Notes: generated by a model not told the origin, from the sequence alone. 64,000 nucleotides of DNA from Ilyomonas sp965199905 (GCA_965199905.1 OZ241366.1:2170001-2234000), one strand, 5' to 3'; positions 8,884 to 17,380 are shown, counted from the stretch's first letter. Numbers and translations are program-made.

Positions 8884-9408
8884 TTAAAATGTGGGGGCTT
8901 GATAACCTATAATTTTAGCAATAAGAATTAATGTGTCTTGCATAGTGGCTCTATATTCAAAAATGGTTTTATATAAATCAGATGTATTATATTCTGTCAT
9001 TAAAACTTTAAGGTTGTTCTTTAGTTTGTGTACTGTCAATTTTGTTAAGTCATTCGGAGACAGGGAATCGTCAATTTTGTCGTGAGCAAATTTATTTCTG
9101 ATTTTTCTTAAATTGTCAATGCTAATAAAGTTGTGTTTATACTGTTTGTATTCATTGGGATAGTATTTTAGCAACCCCTTTTTACAAACTTCTAACTTTT
9201 GTTCCATTGTTAATTCGCTTAGGTCTTTTGCTCTTCCTTTGTTGTCTTGATAGAACGTTTTTATTTCTCTTTTGTCTGATTTAAAGCATTCTGCGATTAG
9301 CATAATTAGAGTTTGTTCTAAGTCAATGGTCGTACTTAGATAAAGTCCACGCAGTCGAACTTCTTCTGTATGTAATAAAACAGAAAATTTTAAATTTGAA
9401 TTGTCCAT
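8884..9408 (-). CDS. HEPN-like protein (cassette gene)
   Basis: 174 residues, all helical. The motif RNKFAHDKID in IRKIRNKFAHDK matches the R-x4-H signature of HEPN domains, several of which are RNases in toxin or defence modules. It resembles Bacteroidota HEPN proteins such as the MAE_28990 type, but the subfamily is not certain. There is no evident nucleotidyltransferase partner beside it. It is the cassette nearest the recombinase gene, the position of the newest cassette in an integron. Start ATG at 9408 is 39 nt from the boundary GACGCACAAC. Confidence 0.6.
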   Translation of the reverse strand: MDNSNLKFSVLLHTEEVRLRGLYLSTTIDLEQTLIMLIAECFKSDKREIKTFYQDNKGRAKDLSELTMEQKLEVCKKGLLKYYPNEYKQYKHNFISIDNLRKIRNKFAHDKIDDSLSPNDLTKLTVHKLKNNLKVLMTEYNTSDLYKTIFEYRATMQDTLILIAKIIGYQAPTF

Positions 9409-9446
9409 TAGAAATTTTTGTAAAATTTAGATTGTCGCCGATTGGT

Positions 9447-9630
9447 GACGCACAACTCATAAATAGACGAAAGTTTCGATTCGCCTTTTTCTTGGTACAA
9501 ATATACATTTCCCGTTGATTGTCAGTATCGAATCATTTCGTTTTTCATGTTGCTGGTTTTGACACAGGCAGTTCTGTGTAAGATTGAGAAACAAGAATAC
9601 GAAACGACAACCCAAACCGCAAAAGCTTCA
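9447..9630 (-). other. Possible attI-like junction between recombinase gene and cassette array
   Basis: GACGCACAAC at 9447-9456 is the same edge sequence as in R7 (complement GTTGTGCGTC), but no second repeat arm follows, so this is a one-sided site as attI would be. The next 150 nt hold several copies of a CGAAA/TTTCG word: CGAAAGTTTCG near 9469, ATCGAATCATTTCG near 9528 and TACGAAACGAC near 9598. These could be recombinase-binding repeats. Role is inferred from position only. Confidence 0.35.
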
Positions 9631-10788
9631 TTACAGGTTCAGTTTGTCCAGTGGACTTTCGATCTTTCCAATGTCTTTTTTACTGACATGGGTATAGCGC
9701 ATTGTTGTCGTAATATCGTTATGCCCCAATAGCTCCTGGATAAAGCGGATGTCGGTGCCGCTTTCCATCAGATGAGTAGCATAGCTGTGCCTGAGAGAAT
9801 GAACACTCCCTTTCTTTGTAATGCCGGCTTTCCGTTTCGCCTCCGCCAGCACCAGCTGAACACTCCGGGTACTGTAAGCTGCACCTCCCTGCCCCTCGAA
9901 CAGGTATTCTTTCGCCTTGTACAGCCTGACATACTCCCGTAATCCCGCTAATAGTTTGTGTGAGAGAGGAACGAGCCTGTCTTTCTTTCCCTTTGCACCG
10001 TGGATGTGGATCATCATCCGTTTGCTGTCTATATCCCTAATTTTCAGGTTGACGATCTCGCTGACTCTCAACCCCGCTGAATAACCGGTCATCAGCATCG
10101 CCCGGTGCTTCAGATTGTCAACTTTACCGATTAGGATTGCGACTTCTTCCATCGCCAGCACTTCCGGCAACTTCCACGGCTTCCTGGGGCGGGGTATATC
10201 ATAAAACTCCGAGGGTCTGCCCAATACTTTCTCATAGTAGAACTTGATGGCATTGATAGTCGTATGGATGTGCGTCTCGCTGTGCCCTTGTTTGGTGATC
10301 AGCCATAAGAGGTAGGACAGGATGCTCGCCTTATCCAGATCGGCTACCTTTCTCTCTTTTAGCAATCGGAGCAAATGATGAAACGTATTGCAGTAGGTAT
10401 GGATCGTTCTGGGACTATACGCTTTCAGCAACAGCATCTCCTTGTACCTCTTCAATGCTTCCGTATTTTCATCATTGAGCGGGTAAGCGACAATCAGGCT
10501 AACGGTTGCTTTGGTGAGTGGCTTGTCCGGCTGGGTGACGATGGCTTTTCTTTGTTGCAGGTACCGTTTCAGCTCTTCCTGTTCTACAACGGCTTCCTTT
10601 CCAACAGCACTGACCAGTCTCCGGTGGTGTTCTTTATCCAGCGGGATATACCAGCAGCCATGTGTGCGGCTCCACTTAGCATCAGGTACCATTTTGACAA
10701 GGTTACTGATAGCAGCATTGAAGGGAAAGCGGATGGCGATGCTTTCCTGGCTGCGGTGGAAGAGCGGTGTAAGAATAACAGTGATCAT
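9631..10788 (-). CDS. Tyrosine recombinase with XerC/IntI-like C-terminus
   Basis: 385 residues. Residues 1-95 form an extra N-terminal domain (KWSRTHGCWYIPLD), then a SAM-like core-binding domain (AYSPRTIHTYCNTFHHLLRL) and the catalytic domain. Catalytic residues: Arg in GYSAGLRVSEIVNL, Lys in GAKGKKDR, HSLRHSYATHL, GHNDITTT and Tyr in MRYTHVS. The end, IESPLDKLNL, recalls the SPLD tail of integron integrases. The IntI-specific extra helix between the Lys and HxxR motifs is absent (only LFEGQGGAAYSTRSVQLVL lies there). The ATG at 10788 is used; 10809 is a TTG. It lies downstream of a relaxase gene and upstream, in the same direction, of the cassette array. Confidence 0.85.
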   Translation of the reverse strand: MITVILTPLFHRSQESIAIRFPFNAAISNLVKMVPDAKWSRTHGCWYIPLDKEHHRRLVSAVGKEAVVEQEELKRYLQQRKAIVTQPDKPLTKATVSLIVAYPLNDENTEALKRYKEMLLLKAYSPRTIHTYCNTFHHLLRLLKERKVADLDKASILSYLLWLITKQGHSETHIHTTINAIKFYYEKVLGRPSEFYDIPRPRKPWKLPEVLAMEEVAILIGKVDNLKHRAMLMTGYSAGLRVSEIVNLKIRDIDSKRMMIHIHGAKGKKDRLVPLSHKLLAGLREYVRLYKAKEYLFEGQGGAAYSTRSVQLVLAEAKRKAGITKKGSVHSLRHSYATHLMESGTDIRFIQELLGHNDITTTMRYTHVSKKDIGKIESPLDKLNL

Positions 10789-10840
10789 GGAGTATTCATT
10801 TGGGAACAATAAAGGTAATCGAACCTATTATATATTGAAA

Positions 10841-10869
10841 GAACCTCTGAGCCGAAAGCTCAAAGGTTC
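10841..10869 (-). terminator. Hairpin between relaxase and recombinase genes
   Basis: GAACCTCTGAGC (10841-10852) and GCTCAAAGGTTC (10858-10869) pair around a short CGAAA loop. On the minus strand the hairpin overlaps the relaxase stop codon and precedes the recombinase gene. It may terminate or attenuate transcription between the two; the following T-tract is weak. Confidence 0.4.
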
Positions 10870-11801
10870 CTGCGCTTCTTTTTCTTTCTTTTTTTCGGCA
10901 GCAGGGAAGGCGCCTGCGGTTCTGCTGGATGCAGGGGGGCAGTGAGCAACTCCAAAATGCCTTTTTTTGCTGGTGTTACACCAGGCGTTCTTATATCCTT
11001 TTTCTCAGTCTGCAGGGTCATGGTTCCGGATGTGTTGTCAGGAAGAAAGCTTTCCTGCCTTTTCGTCGTTGTCTGTTGATGCCGCCATGCTTTTTGAAGG
11101 TACCCAAGCGAGTAATTTCTGTCCACTTCACTGCCCTTGAACTTGTACTCTCCAAGTGAAAAACTGACACCCTGCTTTTCATCCGTTTCTCCCTTGTATT
11201 TGTAAACCGTTTCTATCCCTGTCTTTTGAAGAGCTTTTTCCAATTCCCGCATCGTTTTGGACTTAGGCAATTGTTCGCTGATAAGGCAATAGATTTTGTA
11301 TCGGGTTGCCTCTCTTTCGTTAAGACTTTCTATGTTCGTTTTGGTCAGGTCTTTTTCCTTTGCTTCCCTGAGATGATAGCCTATCGTGAGCAACTCCGCG
11401 GCTTTTTTTCCGCGCAGACCGATGTAGTTGTCCTTTATTGTCTCCCCTTTGTTGTTCACCATATTCGCCAGGATGTGGAGATGCATATGGTCTTTGTCCG
11501 TGTGCTTGGTGATGACACACTGCGTGTCTCTGATCCCCAACTCTTTCAGGTAAGAGCGAGCAATACGCACCATCGTTTCATCCGCTGGTTTCTCACCCGG
11601 GTAAAAGCTCAGGATGCCGTGAAAGACAGGCTTGCCTAATGAGGGTCTCAGGCTGTGCTGCGCTTCAAAGTCTTTTGCCATTTCCCGGTAGTCATAATCC
11701 CTGACTCCTTCCGCTTCCAGAATGACAGCCCTCTTCGCATCTGCACACACATAGCGACAGGCTCCGTAAAACGTCTTTCCGCGTATGACTTTACTGATCA
11801 T
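10860..11801 (-). CDS. Relaxase/mobilisation nuclease (MobB-type)
   Basis: 313 residues. The relaxase domain begins MISKVIRGKTFYGACRYV. A first motif FHGILSFYPGE and the metal-binding three-His motif HTDKDHMHLHILAN are both present, as in PF03432 relaxases, which nick oriT and start conjugative transfer of a single strand. The catalytic Tyr candidate is in the N-terminal YGACRYV segment. The C-terminus is very basic (KKRKKKKRRNL). It follows a MobC-like gene and precedes the recombinase, forming one mobilisation module with 11825-13720. It is related to the relaxase at 45649 but clearly different in sequence. Confidence 0.9.
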   Translation of the reverse strand: MISKVIRGKTFYGACRYVCADAKRAVILEAEGVRDYDYREMAKDFEAQHSLRPSLGKPVFHGILSFYPGEKPADETMVRIARSYLKELGIRDTQCVITKHTDKDHMHLHILANMVNNKGETIKDNYIGLRGKKAAELLTIGYHLREAKEKDLTKTNIESLNEREATRYKIYCLISEQLPKSKTMRELEKALQKTGIETVYKYKGETDEKQGVSFSLGEYKFKGSEVDRNYSLGYLQKAWRHQQTTTKRQESFLPDNTSGTMTLQTEKKDIRTPGVTPAKKGILELLTAPLHPAEPQAPSLLPKKRKKKKRRNL

Positions 11802-11824
11802 CTTTCACTTCCTCCCTTTTGCAT

Positions 11825-12244
11825 TTATCCTTCCTCTAATCGGTTTATGATTTGCCGGATGGCTTTTCCTAAATCAGCGAAGTACATCCTTCCTGTTTCA
11901 ATGCCCGCCTGGTGGTATTTCCTTGTCAGTTGGTTGAGGTTGTTTGCCATGCCGGCAAGCTGCCGGATATGCGTCATCTGTTCCTGAGAAAGTAAAGCTT
12001 TTACATTGCCTCCTTTTACAGCTGCTTCCCTGATATAAACAGTAGGCTTCCTGCCCGCTTCCTTTGCCTTGTTTTGGACGATCTGATACTCTGCCGGGGT
12101 GAACCTGATCCCGGTAACACAGGAACGCCCGTTGAGCTTTTTGGGACGTCCGCCCTTTTTTTTCTTTTCACCCGCAGATTCCTTCTTTCTTTCAGTTTCA
12201 CTTTCGGGCAGGTTTTGACTTGTTTCTCTCTCCACATTTTCCAT
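11825..12244 (-). CDS. MobC-like mobilisation accessory protein
   Basis: About 139 residues from the ATG at 12244, which has a strong ribosome site (GGAGGAGAG) 3 nt upstream; the longer frame to 12343 has none. After a charged N-terminus (KKGGRPKKLNGRS) comes a ribbon-helix-helix-like part (VTGIRFTPAEYQIVQNKAKE) and the MobC C-terminal helix (IRQLAGMANNLNQLTRKYHQ). MobC proteins bind oriT with the relaxase. A short gap to the relaxase supports co-transcription. oriT itself is likely in the flanking non-coding DNA but I could not pin it down. Confidence 0.85.
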   Translation of the reverse strand: MENVERETSQNLPESETERKKESAGEKKKKGGRPKKLNGRSCVTGIRFTPAEYQIVQNKAKEAGRKPTVYIREAAVKGGNVKALLSQEQMTHIRQLAGMANNLNQLTRKYHQAGIETGRMYFADLGKAIRQIINRLEEG

Positions 12245-12365
12245 ACTCTCCTCCGTTTCCTTTCTGTGTCCTTTGCAATGTTCCCTGATGCGACCACCGG
12301 GAGCAGAAGGGCAAGCGAACCTGTTTTTGTGTAACAAAAACACCGCTTGCTACTACCCGAGTTTG

Positions 12366-13379
12366 TTACAAGTGTCTTCCCTTATTTCTTTTTAGCAGCT
12401 TGTTTCCGGCAGTCTTTTGATGCCACTCGTTTAAGTCTTTGTATCCGCGATAGAGGGCAGACCTGTCCAAAAAATGGTCAGGTCGCCTGAGTGCTTCTTT
12501 TGTGCATTTCCTGCCGGCTGCGTCCCTGTCTAAATACAGCTCTATCCGCTCTCTTTTTTCCATTAGAGGCATGCTCTTTTGGAAGAAGGAAAGGGAGTTT
12601 AGAATCAGGTAGTCCGAACCGGTTGTTTGCTCTTCCTTTGGCAGCTTTCCCTCCCTTAGAAGAGTTTTATAAGAGAGGAAGTCGAAGAAGCCTTCAAAGA
12701 CCCTAATTGAACTATTATTTCCGTTGTTTAAGAGAGTAAAAGCTTTGGGTGAGGATGACGCCTGGAAACGCTCATTGCGAAGCTCCCAGCCGCCTTCATT
12801 GTTCTGAAAGCCGATGGCTGTAAATTTCTTTTCATTGAGGGAAAAGAATGCCTCCTTGCAGTATTGGTTCAGCACGTCTTCGGGTATCTTTCGGGTGGCT
12901 GCATAGCGGCAAAGGCGGGGGTCTGTGATAGGGCTCTTTGCGGCTATGACAATGAGATCCGGTTCAGGGACACTTCCTTTCTTTTCTTCCCCCGTGTGGG
13001 TGTGCCGGTGAACCGGTGTCCTTTCAGTCGTTCCCCTTGCTCGTTTTTCTAATTCTTTCCTCTTTTCGTCAAGCTCAGTTATGCTTCCTTTTATCAATAA
13101 AGGAGAGTGCGGGTGAAAAGAAAAAAGAGAGAGCTTTTGCAGGAAGTGGATAATACTGCAGGTGTGATATAAAGTGCCGAAATCTACCAAGGTTCCGCCC
13201 CTGCCGGTACCGTGATTATACCACACATTCTTCTTGCTGTTTACCTTGAAAGAAGGTTCTCTTTCTTCCCGTAAAGGTGAGAGATACCAGTGGTCTTCTC
13301 CTCTTATCTTTTGGGGCTGGTGTCCCAGGAAAGAAAGGTAGCTGATGAGCGAAAGCTCGTTGGCTTCTGCGCAGTTCAC
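12366..13379 (-). CDS. CHC2/Toprim primase-like protein of mobilisation module
   Basis: 337 residues, starting at GTG. The N-terminal CHC2-like part has WYLSPLREEREPSFKVNSKK and VWYNHGTGRGGTLVDF, but the zinc cysteines are not preserved in the usual spacing. The C-terminal Toprim part shows FEGFFDFLSY and LYLDRDAAGRKC, where DxD is the metal site. Such proteins accompany Bacteroidota mobilisable elements and probably prime replication of the transferred strand. The homologue in the second module is at 44190-45128. Confidence 0.85.
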   Translation of the reverse strand: MNCAEANELSLISYLSFLGHQPQKIRGEDHWYLSPLREEREPSFKVNSKKNVWYNHGTGRGGTLVDFGTLYHTCSIIHFLQKLSLFSFHPHSPLLIKGSITELDEKRKELEKRARGTTERTPVHRHTHTGEEKKGSVPEPDLIVIAAKSPITDPRLCRYAATRKIPEDVLNQYCKEAFFSLNEKKFTAIGFQNNEGGWELRNERFQASSSPKAFTLLNNGNNSSIRVFEGFFDFLSYKTLLREGKLPKEEQTTGSDYLILNSLSFFQKSMPLMEKRERIELYLDRDAAGRKCTKEALRRPDHFLDRSALYRGYKDLNEWHQKTAGNKLLKRNKGRHL

Positions 13380-13390
13380 AGCTCTTACTT

Positions 13391-13720
13391 TTAAGGTTGC
13401 TGAGAGGGAAAGAAAGGACTTGGAGGAAGCTGTCTTCCTTTGATTATAGCTTCGACGTCTTCACGGGTAAAATACCTGCGGTTGCGAATCTTGAAAGAGC
13501 GCAGCTTGCCGTCGTTGATCCATTCATAGATGGTGGGCTTCGATACCTGGAAAATGAAGCACAGGTCGGACAGTTTAAACAGTGGCTTTTGCGGCAGATG
13601 TTCTTCCTTTTGTGGGGTTTGCTTTTGCGTTTTCTCACTGACGGCTTCTTCAATCAATTTCTTCATTTGCTGCCAGAACATATTAGGTTCCATCGGAAAC
13701 AGCATCGGTGTCTCATTCAT
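13391..13720 (-). CDS. MerR/excisionase-like HTH protein
   Basis: 109 residues from the ATG at 13720 with AGAGG upstream. The C-terminal half is an HTH_17 domain: FKLSDLCFIFQVSKPTIYEW then INDGKLRSFKIRNRRYFTRE. This fold binds DNA as an excisionase or small regulator in Bacteroidota elements. It is the first gene of the module (HTH, primase-like, MobC, relaxase, recombinase), all on the minus strand. The same kind of gene starts the second module at 43725. Confidence 0.85.
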   Translation of the reverse strand: MNETPMLFPMEPNMFWQQMKKLIEEAVSEKTQKQTPQKEEHLPQKPLFKLSDLCFIFQVSKPTIYEWINDGKLRSFKIRNRRYFTREDVEAIIKGRQLPPSPFFPSQQP

Positions 13721-14106
13721 ACTCTTACCTCTTTTTCTCGTTAACAAAATGATTAGACACCGAAGGTAGAAACAGGGACAAGAGAAGTCAATACCTGACC
13801 AAATATTAGTCAGGTGGGAAAAGGGTCATTTTTCGGAAAAAATCTCACGCTTGCAGAGCAAATTTTTGCATTCAAATCAGATTAGAAATTGAGCTAATTT
13901 AGCAGATAGATCTTTGACGTTAAAGCGGTAGTAATATTCTTCAATTTTATGGTAGAGTAGAACCAAAAAAGTGGAAAGAAAAATCAGTATTTATACGTAG
14001 GTTTTTGAGAGTTGGCCTTGTTACTTTTGGAACGAGAATCTTGTAATAAAAAGAACACAATAATAGAGGATATTAATGCAGATTGGAGGAAATTTGAGAA
14101 AATACA
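13721..14106. other. Gene-free stretch upstream of the first mobilisation module
   Basis: AT-rich DNA with no convincing open frame. It should contain the promoter for the minus-strand mobilisation genes, whose TTTG-type Bacteroidota signal I could not assign, and possibly the end of the integrated element. No clear repeat was seen. Confidence 0.4.
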
Positions 14107-14250
14107 GTGACTAAGTTAGTCGATCTGAAAGAGCTAGACGGCTGGTTTGAAGAGCGCTTCCATATTAGCCTCAGTAACTGTGACCATGTGGTTCAGACAA
14201 TCAGAATCCCAAAAAAAGAACCGGACTAGCTGAAAGACAGGTTGACCAAA
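14107..14250 (+). pseudogene. Gene fragment resembling the C-terminus of an RteC-like protein
   Basis: The plus strand reads KLVDLKELDGWFEERFHISL then SNCDHVVQTIRIPKKEPD and a stop; the next frame continues LKDRLTKCM. This resembles the final part of RteC-type proteins of Bacteroidota (FEERF, ISLSN, TIRIPKK). No upstream portion is present, so this is a scrap of a lost gene. The match is from memory of the family and is moderately certain at best. Confidence 0.35.
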
Positions 14251-14382
14251 TGCATGTTTTGCTGAGGGTTTCATGGACTCCTCATGAAGTATCCATGGCT
14301 TTGAGTGGGATGGGCCTGGGAGGAAGCAGTAAGTATGATTATTATTTTTTGAGTGCTGAATATTTGCTTGCAATAACAATTC

Positions 14383-15432
14383 TTAGTTATTGTTAGTTGT
14401 CTTTCTTTTTAATTTTAAATCTTTAAGTTCAATTCTCCACCTAAAAAGAAATCCTTTCCAAATTTTAAAAACCTGTTCTTCATTATCTGTTCGTTGTGAC
14501 TGCGGATAATTAATTACAAATTGCTTGATGAGCAATTTTGGTGCACGTTTAACCAAAGTAATAAGCCCTTCTGGTTTCTGTTCGTTTGACATCCTTGATA
14601 TAAATCTCTTTTCTTTTGAAGAATAATATAATGCATAACCATTGTCGGCAGATGAATAAACATTTTTAAATGGAATAGTTTCTAATTCACGATAAAAGCC
14701 ATCTACTATCTCCAAATTAAATTCGTCGTGTTCGAATCTAGCGCAGGTCGCAACTTCATATCCGTAAACAAGTCTTTCGTGATCGATTACTCTTCCATCT
14801 GGTTGAGTAGAAAAATAGTGCGAACATATCAAAGTGCCAAAGGGATTGATTCCATACACCTCGTAATCCTGACTAATTTTTGAGTCAATTTTACTTAAAA
14901 TTCCATAGGACAGGTTTTCTTCATCAACTTCATTAATTAGAAGATAAATTGACCATGCATCTAAAGAATTACCATCTGGCCCGGTTTGGAAAAGGTTAAA
15001 GCGATTCGTTTCAATCCAAACGTCAAAAGGAGTGCTTACATCTTTACCTTTAATCATTGTTCGAGCCGGAAAATGAAGAGCTACATATCCTGTTTTTAAA
15101 TTCCAATCATTACCCAAAGATGAAAATTCCGGAAGCCCAGGCGTACCACAAATTAGCAACATGTCTGTATTTGTTCCTACAGAAACTTCGTAGCATTTTT
15201 TAATTTCCTCGATTGATGGTTTTCCCGGCTTTATTTCTACATATAGAGCAACTTTTGCTGAACCAAATGATGATAATTTAAAGTCAGTTAGATATTTCGT
15301 GCTGCCTATTTGAAAGCCTTCAGTTTCGTATTCCCAACCTATATCAATAGCATCAAAAAAGATAGCCCATCGAGCTTCTAAACGACTTCTGAACCTTCTA
15401 CCCTTATATATTGTTGTTATAGGAGTTATCAT
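14383..15432 (-). CDS. Protein with N-terminal PD-(D/E)XK-like nuclease domain
   Basis: 349 residues. The N-terminus has YKGRRFRSRLEARWAIFFDA, a motif found in phage-type endonuclease-like proteins, followed by YETEGFQI, YLTDFKLSS and LYVEIKPGKPS. Glu, Asp and the E-x-K triplet fit a restriction-endonuclease fold. The remaining 250 residues are of unknown role. It may cut nucleic acid or may only retain the fold. It is adjacent to the GGCT-like gene on the same strand (17 nt apart), suggesting co-transcription. Confidence 0.6.
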   Translation of the reverse strand: MITPITTIYKGRRFRSRLEARWAIFFDAIDIGWEYETEGFQIGSTKYLTDFKLSSFGSAKVALYVEIKPGKPSIEEIKKCYEVSVGTNTDMLLICGTPGLPEFSSLGNDWNLKTGYVALHFPARTMIKGKDVSTPFDVWIETNRFNLFQTGPDGNSLDAWSIYLLINEVDEENLSYGILSKIDSKISQDYEVYGINPFGTLICSHYFSTQPDGRVIDHERLVYGYEVATCARFEHDEFNLEIVDGFYRELETIPFKNVYSSADNGYALYYSSKEKRFISRMSNEQKPEGLITLVKRAPKLLIKQFVINYPQSQRTDNEEQVFKIWKGFLFRWRIELKDLKLKRKTTNNN

Positions 15433-15449
15433 CAGATGGCAGCTTACGG

Positions 15450-15983
15450 TTAGGATTTATTAATGGTATGGGATTTCGTGATGCCGGAACCACTTATTTT
15501 AAAGTTTCTTTGTCGCCTTGTTTCATTTGTATTAACAACAAAATCTATTAATTTTACTTGTTCCAAATACTCACTCGGTAACTCATTTTGTTCAGCACCA
15601 GTAGTAATAAATTGTTTATACCAATCAAACGGAGAAAGAGCGTTATCAACTGAATTATTGTCTGCAATATAAACCTGAGCTTCATGAGTGATATTGTTTG
15701 TGTCAGTAAAATTTAGGGTTGTTTCACTGTAACCATTTCCTAATCCTTCGCCTCTGTCAAGGTATTTCTTCTCATTGTCTGCAATTTTAAACACGACACC
15801 CCAAACTGCGTCGTCTAAGTTGTCTGTTTTAATAATGTTAGCTTTAGATGAGCCATCAATACTCACTTTATTACAAATTAAAGAATATCCACTAATAAAA
15901 GCATTAGTTAGCCTTATCACAGAAGGAACTCTTTCTCTAAGTCTGCCTATGTTCATATTTGAACCGTATGCGAATATTTTCAT
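15450..15983 (-). CDS. Gamma-glutamylcyclotransferase-like (AIG2/GGCT family) protein
   Basis: 177 residues. FAYGSNMNIGRLRERVPSV at the start is the substrate-binding YGSN motif, and LDRGEGLGNGYSE carries the catalytic Glu of GGCT-like enzymes. Family members cyclise gamma-glutamyl compounds to 5-oxoproline derivatives; some instead act on gamma-glutamylamines. The usual length is about 120-190 residues, so this copy looks complete. The partner gene downstream (14383-15432) encodes a nuclease-like protein. Confidence 0.8.
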   Translation of the reverse strand: MKIFAYGSNMNIGRLRERVPSVIRLTNAFISGYSLICNKVSIDGSSKANIIKTDNLDDAVWGVVFKIADNEKKYLDRGEGLGNGYSETTLNFTDTNNITHEAQVYIADNNSVDNALSPFDWYKQFITTGAEQNELPSEYLEQVKLIDFVVNTNETRRQRNFKISGSGITKSHTINKS

Positions 15984-16171
15984 AATGGTTGACTGCGCTC
16001 TTAGTTTACACTCAAAACAAAAATAAAACCCATCGATTTTATATCAGCAATTTGACCGTCGATTCTTTTGTGTACTCAGGTTTGTTCACGTCTAACGAGA
16101 AAGGAAGCAGACAACCTGTGTGGGAACTGGAAGAAACTATCGCTATTCACTGCGTATGCAGCTTAATATAG

Positions 16172-17380
16172 CTATTGAATATTCGTGGACAGAGATAGCT
16201 GATTACATCTTTTGAGATGGTTGAGCATTTGGAAGAGGTGGTCTTTGACGATGCTGATGGCGGCGGGTTCGGGGGTGTAGTATTTGGAGCGGAGACTGTC
16301 GGCGGACAGGCGGGTGGTTTTGTCGGTGCGGATGGATTGGGAGAGGCTTTTGAAGAGGGCGGTCTGGTTGCCGGTTTTGAGGAGGGCGCAATCGTTGAAA
16401 AGGCGGAGCATGACGGCGAGCTGGGTAACGGATAAAGGCGTGGTGGCTATGGATTCTGCGTTGAGGAGATTGGTTGCGGGTTTGGTGATGGATTCTGCGG
16501 GTATCTTTTTGAGAAGGGTGTCTATTTCTGTCTGGATGAAGGTAAGGAGTGTTTCTTTGACGGAAGGCTGGGAAGGATGAAAGGCGATGCCGTAACGGTG
16601 CTGTAACTGGTTGATGGTGGTGAGATGGGCTGACCAGTTGCCGAGCTGGTAAAGCAGGGCGGAAGAAGCAGTGGCTTCTTCGCGGAGAGAGCTGAGACAG
16701 TGGGTGATGAAGGAGGAATGGTTGTAGTTAAGTTCGATTAATACCATTTGCCAGAGAGAAGGAAGAGAACCGGTAGTTATGACAGCCAGTTCCCAGCGGT
16801 GGAGGTAGGTGGTGAGGTAATCTGTGGCTGTGTAGGTGGAGGAGGTGTTTTGGGTGCTTAGAAAGTGATTAAGGGGGTGGAGAATGATGTTTGTTTGTTC
16901 CTGTGCCAATGGGCTGGCTGATAGTTGCGCATCCAATGCCTCAATCCTGCCCTTTAGCGCCGCTTTCTGCTCGTCCAAGGCAGATGATGGGACAAGCTGC
17001 TGCCTGTCGAACAGAGAGGGGAAATGGCGTTGGAGGTATTGCAGGAGGCTGAGCAGGGCGGCTTCTATGTTTTTGTAGTGTTCAACGAGTTCGCCGGCTG
17101 CTTTGCTCTCTTGCTGAGAAAGCTGCTGGCGGTAGCTGTGGAGACGGTTGAGGAAAGCGATGCTTCCGATCTGGCAGGTTTGCACGACGGCTTGCTGGGA
17201 AGGGAGGCTGCCTGCCGTGATGATCTGCTCTAAGATGTCGGCGCTTATTTCTTCGATAGAGGTGATAGCGCTTTGGCATAGCTGGCGGCTGGCGGTGGGA
17301 AGGGACTTGCCAGTCAGCAGTTTGGCGGGATGCAGTTGCCCATGGATGAGGACATGCAATGACTTTAGCGGGTAAGACAT
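16172..17380 (-). CDS. RteC-like protein
   Basis: About 402 residues from the ATG at 17380 (MSYPLKSLHVLIHGQL). It is almost wholly helical. The C-terminal stretch LSVTQLAVMLRLFNDCALL then SADSLRSKYYTPEP matches the pattern of RteC-type proteins, which control excision of Bacteroidota conjugative transposons. Base composition is more GC-rich than its neighbours, so it was probably acquired separately. No tetracycline gene or RteAB pair is in the window. Assignment is moderate. Confidence 0.5.
   Translation of the reverse strand: MSYPLKSLHVLIHGQLHPAKLLTGKSLPTASRQLCQSAITSIEEISADILEQIITAGSLPSQQAVVQTCQIGSIAFLNRLHSYRQQLSQQESKAAGELVEHYKNIEAALLSLLQYLQRHFPSLFDRQQLVPSSALDEQKAALKGRIEALDAQLSASPLAQEQTNIILHPLNHFLSTQNTSSTYTATDYLTTYLHRWELAVITTGSLPSLWQMVLIELNYNHSSFITHCLSSLREEATASSALLYQLGNWSAHLTTINQLQHRYGIAFHPSQPSVKETLLTFIQTEIDTLLKKIPAESITKPATNLLNAESIATTPLSVTQLAVMLRLFNDCALLKTGNQTALFKSLSQSIRTDKTTRLSADSLRSKYYTPEPAAISIVKDHLFQMLNHLKRCNQLSLSTNIQ

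Noticed and set aside
8544..8912. Plus-strand frame of 122 codons
   Set aside because: It runs through the R7 repeat and into the opposite strand of the HEPN-like gene; its codons follow the repeat, not a protein family.
9631..10788. True integron integrase (IntI)
   Set aside because: The SPLD tail is suggestive but the IntI-specific extra helix is missing, and the protein has an additional N-terminal domain.
14134..14379. 81-codon minus-strand frame
   Set aside because: It is antisense to a plus-strand RteC-like gene fragment, and no start signal is seen.
16203..17279. Several plus- and minus-strand frames across the RteC-like gene
   Set aside because: GC-rich DNA leaves all frames open; only the 16172-17380 minus-strand frame shows family sequence.
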